In this document: positions 1 through 7,483 of the stretch, piece by piece
Position numbering within the stretch: position 1 is the stretch's first letter
Layout: each line of letters opens with the position of its first letter
Source: Paenibacillus flagellatus
GTDB lineage: Bacteria > Bacillota > Bacilli > Paenibacillales > NBRC-103111
NCBI RefSeq assembly: GCF_003217775.1
Contig: NZ_QJVJ01000003.1
Location: 496,001 to 560,000 of the forward strand
DNA length: 64,000 nucleotides
Direction: 5' to 3'
The notes under the pieces: model-generated
What the model was told of the DNA's origin: nothing
The model's input: only the letters and a program-made list of their open reading frames with translations
The model's database searches: none
Translations under genes and position numbers: made by a program

Positions 1-14
1 GGCCTGCATTCCCT

Positions 15-887
15 TTATCCCTTGACCGAGCCGATCAGAACGCCATTGACGAAGTGTTTCTGGATAAACGGATACACGACGAGTATAGGCAAGGTTGCCA
101 CCATAATGAACGCATACTTGAGAGCTTCCAGCATGACCCCCTCTTTGTCGTAGGCGTTATTGGTAAGCGCATCGCCGATCTGCCCGACCACCACGATATT
201 GCGAATGACCAGCTGAAGCGGATACAGGCTCTCCTCGCGCAAATAGAGCAGCGCATGGAAGAAGTTGTTCCAAATCGCAACGGCGTAAAAGAGCCCGATC
301 GTCATGAGCACCGGCTTGGAGAGCGGCAGGATGATGCTCCACAGCAGACGGTAGTCGGAAAGACCGTCCATCTTGCCCGACTCCTCGATTTCCTTCGGGA
401 TGCCCTGAAAGAACGTGCGCATCACGATCAGGTTCCAGGTGGAAATAAGCCCGGGCAGCACCATAGCCCAAACCGTATTCATGATTCCGTAGCTGCGAAC
501 GACGAGATAGGTCGGAATCATGCCCCCGGAGAAGAGCATGGTGAAGACGATAAGAAGCATGATCGGCTTCCCGAACGTCAGCCCCCTCCTGGACAGCGAG
601 TACGCCCCCATAACCGTAACCGTCAATGACAATGTGGTGCCGAGCAGAACATAAATGATCGTATTCTTGTACCCGACCAATAAACGCTTATCGTGAAGGA
701 CCTCCGAATAAACGCTCAACTGAAATCCCTTCGGCCATAGGCCCACTTGATTGCGGACGACGTACTCTGCCGAGCTCAAGGAAACGGCAGCCATATGAAG
801 GAATGGGAAAAGGGCGGCCAGGGCAACGAGCGCCAGCAGCGTGATGTTGACAAGATCAAACAGGCTGAACCGTTTGCTCGTTACCAT
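15..887 (-). CDS. Carbohydrate ABC transporter permease, YtcP/CUT1 type
   Basis: 290-residue integral membrane permease of a CUT1 sugar importer, expected to pair with the permease just upstream and import an oligosaccharide delivered by the lipoprotein at 1876-3408. Six hydrophobic segments can be followed; the cytoplasmic EAA loop is recognisable around residues 165-195 (EESGKMDG ... ILPLSKP), and the protein ends with the family-typical GVLIGSVKG. The start overlaps the end of the upstream permease by 7 bases, so the two are translationally coupled. No ATPase gene is nearby; in Firmicutes such importers usually borrow a shared MsmX-type ATPase. The substrate is not identifiable from sequence. 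Confidence 0.93.
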   Translation of the reverse strand: MVTSKRFSLFDLVNITLLALVALAALFPFLHMAAVSLSSAEYVVRNQVGLWPKGFQLSVYSEVLHDKRLLVGYKNTIIYVLLGTTLSLTVTVMGAYSLSRRGLTFGKPIMLLIVFTMLFSGGMIPTYLVVRSYGIMNTVWAMVLPGLISTWNLIVMRTFFQGIPKEIEESGKMDGLSDYRLLWSIILPLSKPVLMTIGLFYAVAIWNNFFHALLYLREESLYPLQLVIRNIVVVGQIGDALTNNAYDKEGVMLEALKYAFIMVATLPILVVYPFIQKHFVNGVLIGSVKG

Positions 888-1789
888 AGACTGGTTTCCC
901 CCAGTCTGCGGCTGACCTGATTTGCCGAATACACGAACACGAATCCGATCACGCCCATAAACAGGTCGATTGCCGAAGCATAGCTGAAATTGGCCTGCAC
1001 GATGCCCATCCGATACACGTAGGTAGCCAGAATATCCGAGGTTTCGTACGTCGCCGCATTGGAAAGCAGAAACACCTTCTCGAAGCTGAGCTCCAGGATT
1101 TTGCCGATCTGCAGCGTAAACAGAATGACGATCGCCGGCGCGATGCCGGGCAGCGTCACATGCAGCATCTGCTTCCAGCGGCCCGCCCCGTCGATGCGCG
1201 ACGCTTCATACAATTGCGGATCGATCGACGTCAGCGCGGCCAAATAAATAATCGAGCCCCAGCCGACCTCCTGCCATACATCCGAACTCACATACAGGGT
1301 CCGAAACCAGGATGCTTTTTGCAAAAAATTAATCGGTTCGAACCCCATCGATTGAATCACATGATTCACGAAGCCGGTGCTCGGCGACAAAATCATCACC
1401 ATAAAGCCCGCGACGACGACGGAGGACAGAAAGTGAGGCATATAACTTACCGATTGCACGAAGCGCTTATAGCCCTTCCACCGCAGTTCATTCAGGAGAA
1501 GCGCCAGGATAATGGGGGCCGGAAACCCGAAAAGAAGCTTGTACAAGCCCAGCAATACCGTATTTCGCAGGATGGTATAGGCATCCGGATTGTGGAAAAA
1601 CATCTTGTAATATTTCAGGCCGACCCACTCGCTCTGCCATACGCCCTTAAACAGGTTATAGTCCTTGAAGGACACGATGATCCCGAACATGGGAACATAC
1701 TTGAACAGCAAATAGTAGAGCAATACCGGGGCCAGCAGCACAAAAAAGGCTTGATCGCGCCTCAGTCTCCGGAGTAATGACACTTTCAT
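881..1789 (-). CDS. Carbohydrate ABC transporter permease, LplB type
   Basis: 302-residue permease, the LplB-like half of the importer. It has a positively charged N-terminus (LLRRLRRDQ), a first membrane helix about residues 14-32, the conserved family motif YKYVPMFG-like (FKYVPMFGI), and an EAA loop near residues 190-215 (YEASRIDGAGRWKQ ... LPGI). Ends VSRRLGETSLW. It is separated by 86 bases from the binding-protein gene upstream and overlaps the following permease by 7 bases, giving the order binding protein - LplB - YtcP on the minus strand. Confidence 0.93.
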   Translation of the reverse strand: MKVSLLRRLRRDQAFFVLLAPVLLYYLLFKYVPMFGIIVSFKDYNLFKGVWQSEWVGLKYYKMFFHNPDAYTILRNTVLLGLYKLLFGFPAPIILALLLNELRWKGYKRFVQSVSYMPHFLSSVVVAGFMVMILSPSTGFVNHVIQSMGFEPINFLQKASWFRTLYVSSDVWQEVGWGSIIYLAALTSIDPQLYEASRIDGAGRWKQMLHVTLPGIAPAIVILFTLQIGKILELSFEKVFLLSNAATYETSDILATYVYRMGIVQANFSYASAIDLFMGVIGFVFVYSANQVSRRLGETSLW

Positions 1790-1875
1790 GGCTTCATCCC
1801 CTATCTCCCGCGGACAGGGGCCTTCGGTCGCTATCCGACGACGGCCCCGTCCTTTATGTTTAGAAATGAACGCTA

Positions 1876-3408
1876 TTACTTCTTCTGCCGGTCAAGCGCT
1901 TTTTGGTACGTATCCAGCACCTTTTGCAGTCCGTATTGATTGAGTGTGGATACGAACGAATCCCACTCGGTCATCGGCGTTTCGCCCATAATAAATTTGC
2001 TGACGGCTGTCGTGTAATATTTATTAATCTGATCCTGCTGCGTCGAGATGGAATCCGTTTCTTCCTTTGATAGAATCGGCAGGATTTTGGCGGTGGGGTA
2101 ACGGTATTTCTTCGCCTCGATATACGGCTCCTGCTCGCTCGGCTTCACCATCGACAGCCAAGCCTCGTAGTCGAACCAGCCGTAAGTGCCTGCCGAGCCG
2201 ATGCCCGCTTCACGGGTAATATCGGCCGCTGTCTTGAAGGTATCGTTGAACTTCTTCTTGCCGTTCACGACCGTGTACGTCTCGCCCTCTTTGCCCCAGC
2301 TTTGAATGGTGCGGCCTTTCTCCGAGTAGACGTAATCGAAAAAGCGTAGAACGGCATCCAGATTTTTCGTATTGGACGCGACGGCGAAGCCTCTGTCCTC
2401 GTAGCCCGCATTCGGCAAATAGGCTTTGGAGCCGGCGCCGAGCGGCGGCGCCATGAACTTCAGATGACCGCCGTTTTGCAGCTGATTGTTCATAATCTCG
2501 ATCTGCCCGATAAATTGAACGCTCATGAACGATTTGTTCGTCGTGATGAACTGAGTCCAGCCCTTATAGTCCATCGACAGCCAATCCTTCGGGAACAAGC
2601 CTTCCATGTAGAATTTATTAAGGTACTCGACCATTTTCTTAAAGTTCGGATCGGTCGCTCCGTATTTCATCTTGCCGGTCGTCGGATCCTTATAGTATTC
2701 CGGATAGATGCCGAACGACGGGCCGAAGGTGATCAGCGTTCCGATGCCGTGGCGGAAGACGAGCGGATAGCTGTCCGGATAAAGCTCCTTCAGCTTCTTC
2801 GCCGTCGTGTACATCTCATCCCACGTCTTCGGCGGCTGCAGATTGTGCTTGGCAAAAATATCGTCCCGGTAGAACCAGACCAGCTGGTTGCCTTCTCCCG
2901 TGCCGTCGTTGAGGAGGCTTAAGATTTTGCCGTCCGGCTGCGTGATGCGGGCCGTGATATCCGGATGCTCCGCCAGAAATTTCTTCACATTCGGCATCTT
3001 GTCCATATGCTTGGACAGATCCAGAAAGGCGCCCTGCGGACCGAATTTTTGCACTTCGGTCGGGTATACGGACATAATGTCCGGCATCTCCCCGGAGGCG
3101 ACAGACAGCGCAAGCGATTCCGGCGACGTATACGTCTTGTGATCGACGGTGATGTTCGTCTCTTCCTTCACCCATTTCCACACGCCCCAACCCGGCTTGG
3201 GCGGCCATCCGGTGGCATATTCCGAAATCAAGCTGATTGTACTCGGAGGCGGGTTCGCCGCTGTTGTCGCGGCCGGAGACGAAGAGCCTGTGGCGCTCCC
3301 CGTGCTTGCTGGATCCTTCGAACCGGAGCCGCTGCTGCATGCCGCAAGCAAGGTCGCTGCAGAGGCCAGAACGAGCATTGCATGGGAATACCGTTTTCTC
3401 TTGTTCAT
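1876..3408 (-). CDS. Extracellular solute-binding lipoprotein of a sugar ABC importer
   Basis: 510-residue lipoprotein that captures sugar outside the membrane and hands it to the two permeases that follow. The N-terminus is a basic lipoprotein signal (MNKRKRYSHAM) with lipobox LLAAC near residue 24, followed by a Ser/Gly/Thr-rich linker. The rest is the long (about 500 aa) LplA-like binding fold. I chose the ATG at 3408, not the one 21 bases upstream, because AAAGGGG sits 6 bases before it. The gene is first of its operon; a terminator and a candidate promoter with a palindrome separate it from the AraC-type regulator. Ligand unknown. Confidence 0.92.
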   Translation of the reverse strand: MNKRKRYSHAMLVLASAATLLAACSSGSGSKDPASTGSATGSSSPAATTAANPPPSTISLISEYATGWPPKPGWGVWKWVKEETNITVDHKTYTSPESLALSVASGEMPDIMSVYPTEVQKFGPQGAFLDLSKHMDKMPNVKKFLAEHPDITARITQPDGKILSLLNDGTGEGNQLVWFYRDDIFAKHNLQPPKTWDEMYTTAKKLKELYPDSYPLVFRHGIGTLITFGPSFGIYPEYYKDPTTGKMKYGATDPNFKKMVEYLNKFYMEGLFPKDWLSMDYKGWTQFITTNKSFMSVQFIGQIEIMNNQLQNGGHLKFMAPPLGAGSKAYLPNAGYEDRGFAVASNTKNLDAVLRFFDYVYSEKGRTIQSWGKEGETYTVVNGKKKFNDTFKTAADITREAGIGSAGTYGWFDYEAWLSMVKPSEQEPYIEAKKYRYPTAKILPILSKEETDSISTQQDQINKYYTTAVSKFIMGETPMTEWDSFVSTLNQYGLQKVLDTYQKALDRQKK

Positions 3409-3510
3409 GTGAAACCCCTTTCGATTCAATGGATAGTTGACTGCTCGATAAGCTTGCTGAATACGATAACGTACTCAGATTGTTCCGCCAATCGATCGTC
3501 CTTCACCCTT

Positions 3511-3540
3511 ATGATAGTGAGGGTTCGATCGAACGGTAAA
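3511..3540 (-). promoter_or_regulatory. Candidate promoter with palindromic operator in the spacer
   Basis: On the minus strand a TTTACC -35 (3535-3540) and TATCAT -10 (3511-3516) are 18 bases apart. The spacer contains the perfect 12-base palindrome GTTCGATCGAAC (3523-3534). It lies about 100 bases upstream of the binding-protein start, so a protein binding here would block or remodel the importer promoter. An alternative promoter (TTGGCG, 17, TATCGT) lies slightly downstream. Confidence 0.4.
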
Positions 3541-3624
3541 TAGCCTGAATCCGTGGCATTTGCTACTTTTCCTAGCTACCTTCAAAAAAGACCAAAATCT
3601 CGTTATCTGCATATAAACCGGAAA

Positions 3625-3647
3625 AAAGCCCCGCCATGCGGAGCTTT
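3625..3647 (-). terminator. Rho-independent terminator of the AraC-type regulator gene
   Basis: Stem arms AAAGC/GCTTT (3625-3629, 3643-3647) enclose an inner CGC/GCG pairing; on the minus strand the hairpin is followed by a run of six T. It lies just after the stop of the regulator gene. Confidence 0.75.
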
Positions 3648-3650
3648 CGG

Positions 3651-5855
3651 TCAGGAGTCGGCGCCTTGCTTTCTGCGAAATTCGCTTGGCGTCAGTCCCA
3701 TATACTTTTTAAACATGCGATTGAAGGATGTGATGTTCCGATACCCGACGGCCACCGAAACATCATGAATTTTGAGCGTGTTGTCGATGAGCAGGGTCGT
3801 CGCTTTCATAATGCGGGTTTCATTGATATAGTCCACGATGTTCATCCCGGTTTTTTCCTTGAAGTAAGAGGACAAATAGCCGCTGCTCAAATTCAGGTGC
3901 TCCGCCAAAATGTCCAAATAAATCTCCTCCGACAAATGCTGATTGACGTAGTCGACGACGGCGGACGTGATCGGATCGCGCAGCTGCTTCTTGCTCCGGA
4001 ACCCCTCCGCCGCTTGGGCGGTCCAATCGAGCAGCAGCTGCTCGAGATCTTCGGCCGTTACGCATTGCTGCATCTTCGTTTCCGCCTCGTGAAACATGTC
4101 CTGCAGGCGCCCGGGCGCGATCACGAGAGGAGACGACTCGCTCTTGATCTTGCCGATCACATTCCTGCAGAACTCCAGCCATGCGGCGGCCGTCCGTTCT
4201 TTCCCTTGCCTCCTGGCAAACGCCCTTCGAATCAGATTCGTCAGCTGCACATCGTTTCCCTCGCGCAGATTGACCTGAAATTCTCTCCACTGATCGGTAT
4301 CGAAATCGACCGCAGTCATTTCTTCCGCTCGTTCCGTAATAATTTGCGTCCGATCGATCATGATGCGGTCGCCGACCAGATCCGTCACCTCCTGGTACGC
4401 AGCCGCGATCCGATCGGAGTGCTCGAAGACGCTGGATACGGCAATGGTCACGGTACCGAACGCTTTGTCCTGCTCGAATACCTTCTCCAAGCGGTCGAGC
4501 TGGCTGATGATGTCGTCTCTTCGATCCGTATAGACGAGGCTGATAATCCGGTTCGTCTCGACCGGGAAAGTCATCGAACCGGGAAATGACTTACCGAGCC
4601 GATCCTCCATGCACACCAACATGTAACTGAGCCAGGTCTGGAAGGATCCGCGCTCCACGTCTTCCTCCCGCTTGCTCAAAGCATGGAACAGGACGAGTAC
4701 GAACGGCTTATCCGCAATCGCTTGGGGACGTATATCGGATTGGCTGCGAATGGCCTTCAGACCATGAAGAATCGCGAGCTGCCTTTCGGTTTTATTCTTG
4801 TCCTGAATTTGGCGCCGGATGATGTTGAACTCCCGAATCGACGATCGAAAGCCGGCCGCGTCACTTTCCCCTCGAATCGATCCGATCATCGTCTGAAGGG
4901 GGCGGTTGATGCCGGTCGCAAACACCCAGGAGATGATGATCGCTGCAGCAAGCGAAACGGCCGTCGCGCCGATCAACGTTTTGTTCAAGCGGCTTTGCGA
5001 AGCGATTCGTTCGACGGGAACGCGCTGCGTATAGGTGAATCCGCTTTCCTTGCCCACCGACTGAAAAAAATACGTCCCCCCCGAAATATACGCGGACCGA
5101 TCGTCCTTGCGAAGTTGCCCCGGATCGATAGGCGGCTCCCGACTCGCATTCCGGAACAATGCTTGTCCGAGCTCGTCACGGATCATGAAATCGCCGCTGG
5201 CCGTCTGGTGGAACGCCTCGTACATTTTGCCCGCGTCCAGAAACACGATCATCAGCAGATCGCTGTTTTCTCTCTTTTTGAACACGACGGGAATCAGGTC
5301 CTCATACAGGATTAGCTGCTCCTGAAACATAAGATTGCGGAAATCCGCTGCCGGCAGGACGCGAATATTGTAGTCCTGGTCAAACTGATTGCGCCAGAAA
5401 TCGAGCCCGTAGGCTTCATTTCCGTAAAATACGTTAAACATCGACTCCGGAGTGGAGCTCGTTCCTTTCTCCAAGACGAAATTGCCTTGCTTCGGGAAGA
5501 AGGCGATGTTGTGGATGAACAATGATGCATTCGAAACCCACGAGCCAATCTCCAGTTGAATAGCCGGAAACTCGCGATAATTCGGAGCGGCCCGAAGATT
5601 TTGCACTTTTTCGCTGTAAAAGTACATGAGCATCTGTCGTTTGATCAAATCGAAATGCTTCTCGTAGCCGTCCATCGTGTGGTTGAGCATAAGCGTATTG
5701 TATTTCACGATCTCGCTGCGGACGTTTTGCTTGGATACGGCAAAGGAGTATAGGGTGAGGGCGCACATGAGCACGATGATGCAGAGAAACCCCGTGAGGA
5801 GACGCCAAAACAAGGAGATGGATCGATCTTTGAACGAAAGGATCGGAAGATACAT
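3651..5855 (-). CDS. Membrane-anchored AraC-family sensor-regulator
   Basis: 734-residue one-component regulator. A membrane helix near residues 13-35 (LFWRLLTGFL start) precedes a roughly 250-residue extracytoplasmic sensor region, then a second helix (LIGATAVSLAAAIIISW) and a HAMP-like linker, a middle cytoplasmic region, and a C-terminal AraC DNA-binding domain of about 100 residues with two helix-turn-helix units (LAEHLNLSSGYLSSYFKE; VSVAVGYRNITSFNRMFKK). In Paenibacillaceae such proteins usually sit beside and control LplABC-type importers, so it probably senses the sugar carried by the neighbouring importer. Start chosen at 5855 because AAAGGGGG precedes it by 12 bases; the longer reading frame to 5966 lacks a ribosome site. 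Confidence 0.88.
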   Translation of the reverse strand: MYLPILSFKDRSISLFWRLLTGFLCIIVLMCALTLYSFAVSKQNVRSEIVKYNTLMLNHTMDGYEKHFDLIKRQMLMYFYSEKVQNLRAAPNYREFPAIQLEIGSWVSNASLFIHNIAFFPKQGNFVLEKGTSSTPESMFNVFYGNEAYGLDFWRNQFDQDYNIRVLPAADFRNLMFQEQLILYEDLIPVVFKKRENSDLLMIVFLDAGKMYEAFHQTASGDFMIRDELGQALFRNASREPPIDPGQLRKDDRSAYISGGTYFFQSVGKESGFTYTQRVPVERIASQSRLNKTLIGATAVSLAAAIIISWVFATGINRPLQTMIGSIRGESDAAGFRSSIREFNIIRRQIQDKNKTERQLAILHGLKAIRSQSDIRPQAIADKPFVLVLFHALSKREEDVERGSFQTWLSYMLVCMEDRLGKSFPGSMTFPVETNRIISLVYTDRRDDIISQLDRLEKVFEQDKAFGTVTIAVSSVFEHSDRIAAAYQEVTDLVGDRIMIDRTQIITERAEEMTAVDFDTDQWREFQVNLREGNDVQLTNLIRRAFARRQGKERTAAAWLEFCRNVIGKIKSESSPLVIAPGRLQDMFHEAETKMQQCVTAEDLEQLLLDWTAQAAEGFRSKKQLRDPITSAVVDYVNQHLSEEIYLDILAEHLNLSSGYLSSYFKEKTGMNIVDYINETRIMKATTLLIDNTLKIHDVSVAVGYRNITSFNRMFKKYMGLTPSEFRRKQGADS

Positions 5856-6014
5856 TCGGATAGGGTGCCCCCTTTTTCCTATGATAGTTCCATTTAAACA
5901 AGTTGCCCATATTCTGTAAAGACGGTTCAGGAATGGAGAAAAGTCCGTCGTGGTAACGGACTTCATCTGATTTCCCTATTTCGCTAGCCGAATGATGCTA
6001 CCTTCGCAATAAAA

Positions 6015-6049
6015 AAGAACCAACCCCCAATGTTGAGGCATTGGTTCTT
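6015..6049 (-). terminator. Terminator of the M14 peptidase gene
   Basis: Nine-base arms AAGAACCAA (6015-6023) and TTGGTTCTT (6041-6049) are followed on the minus strand by a run of T residues. It begins 8 bases past the stop of the peptidase gene. Confidence 0.85.
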
Positions 6050-6056
6050 GTTCCGG

Positions 6057-7094
6057 TCAGGCTCTAGCCGCCTGATCTTCAAGAGAGAATCGGAACATTT
6101 GCTCGAACAGCACGAGGTGACTGTCGAGAATGTCGTCCGGCGTCAATTTCGTCCCCGGTCCGTCTATCCCCATATTGGACTCGAACGTCATGCTCATGCC
6201 GCCGCACGCATGATGGATCGCCGATGACAGATTAATCGACTTGTACGGGTAATTTCCTTGATCTACGACGACTTGGTCCACCTCCGTGAACGGCAGCCCG
6301 AGCTTGGCGTAGGCTTCCCCGAGACCGCGGTTGAACGCTTGCTGCTTCTGCATGATGAACTTCGGGAGATAGAAGATTTGAACAAAATGAATCGGGGTAT
6401 CGGCCCCTCCATGCAGATTGACCGAGAAATCGACCGCTTCCCGGTCCGCAAGCTCAAGCAGCGCGCTCGTCTCCCGAGCCATCGGCGCGAAAAAGTTGTC
6501 GTGCATGATGTTGACGCCGTCGTCGTTAAAATAAGTCCCGAGAAAATTGGAAGCGTCCTTGATCGGATGCACCGCCTTGCAGTCCGGCCACCTGCACAGC
6601 GTGCCGTCCTTCCACGTCCCCTGCATATAGTAGACGAACTTCTCGTAGGGCACGCCGATCAGCGAATCAATCGGCAGCCGCGCCCGTCCGTCCGGATTCA
6701 TGCACGGAATGAGAAGAAGGCGGAAGCGGCGGGCATTTTCATACAGGTAGTCGTACCGTTTGCCCCGATAATCCGTTCCTGTCTCGAGCACCTTGATCAG
6801 ATTCGTCATCCCGACGATTCCTTCCAGCTCGCCGCCGTGAATGCCTCCGACAAGGAGCAGAACCGGCTTCGACTCCTTGCTTTTGCGCGCGTAATGCTCC
6901 GGATTCCCGGCGCCGCAGGCTGAGCCGTAATTCGCCTTCCGTCCGAAATCCTCTTTATCCCCGTATTCGACGATGGGAATATCTCTTCCGCCCGCCGACT
7001 CGGTCAGCAACCGCACCTTTCCCTTGGCGACGCCGGACAGACACTCCTCGATATCCGTCAAGCTGCTTTTCCAAAAATCCATGTACGTTTCCAC
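6057..7094 (-). CDS. M14-family zinc carboxypeptidase-like protein
   Basis: 345-residue cytoplasmic protein (no signal peptide) of the M14 metallocarboxypeptidase fold. The zinc motif HxxE is seen as GGIHGGELEG (His86, Glu89), the substrate-carboxylate region as NPDGRAR, the third zinc histidine as NLHGG, and the likely catalytic glutamate as MTFESN near the C-terminus. Family members cleave C-terminal residues or act as deacylases/amidases on small peptides; the actual substrate is unknown. The start is GTG at 7094 with AAGGAGGG directly upstream. It has its own terminator and is not tightly linked to other genes. Confidence 0.85.
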   Translation of the reverse strand: METYMDFWKSSLTDIEECLSGVAKGKVRLLTESAGGRDIPIVEYGDKEDFGRKANYGSACGAGNPEHYARKSKESKPVLLLVGGIHGGELEGIVGMTNLIKVLETGTDYRGKRYDYLYENARRFRLLLIPCMNPDGRARLPIDSLIGVPYEKFVYYMQGTWKDGTLCRWPDCKAVHPIKDASNFLGTYFNDDGVNIMHDNFFAPMARETSALLELADREAVDFSVNLHGGADTPIHFVQIFYLPKFIMQKQQAFNRGLGEAYAKLGLPFTEVDQVVVDQGNYPYKSINLSSAIHHACGGMSMTFESNMGIDGPGTKLTPDDILDSHLVLFEQMFRFSLEDQAARA

Positions 7095-7483
7095 GTTGAC
7101 CCTCCTTGTTTACATTACCCTCATCTTATGAGTGCATGGACGAAAAGAAAATATACGATTTTTCGTATTTTGCAGCTTGTTTCCGTTACCTGAAAAAACG
7201 CCCAAGTTCTAAAAAATCGCCCAGCCGGGGTTTACGATCGTTGAGGGGAATTGCGAGGCGGGTGGAACGCTCCAACGTTAGTTGAAACCGTGCTCCTTCC
7301 GGGAAAATGGAACAAAGCCGAAAAACAGTACCGGCAGCGTGCTCCGGTTCACCGACTCCCGAATACCGCCGCAATGGTTTGCAGTGAATGTAAAAAACAT
7401 CGCATACCCGGGATGGTACGCGATGTTTTTGCCGTCTTTACGAAATCGCGGCACGCAGCGTCTGCACGCGGCAGTCCCCGCGA
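7095..7483. other. Intergenic region with an operator-like inverted repeat and a terminator
   Basis: 389 bases between the M14 gene and the beta-helix gene. An inverted repeat ATACGA-TTTT-TCGTAT (7153-7168) lies about 60 bases upstream of the M14 start and looks like an operator. The terminator of the beta-helix gene is at 7393-7430. Between about 7200 and 7390 I see no convincing gene; open frames there lack ribosome sites and family resemblance. Confidence 0.5.
7393..7430 (-). terminator. Terminator after the beta-helix protein gene
   Basis: Arms AAAAACATCGC (7393-7403) and GCGATGTTTTT (7420-7430), with extra TACC/GGTA pairing inside, form a strong hairpin ending in a T run on either strand. 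It follows the minus-strand stop at 7484. Confidence 0.85.

Noticed and set aside
7186-7374. 62-residue minus-strand frame in the M14/beta-helix gap
   Set aside because: No ribosome site and no family resemblance.
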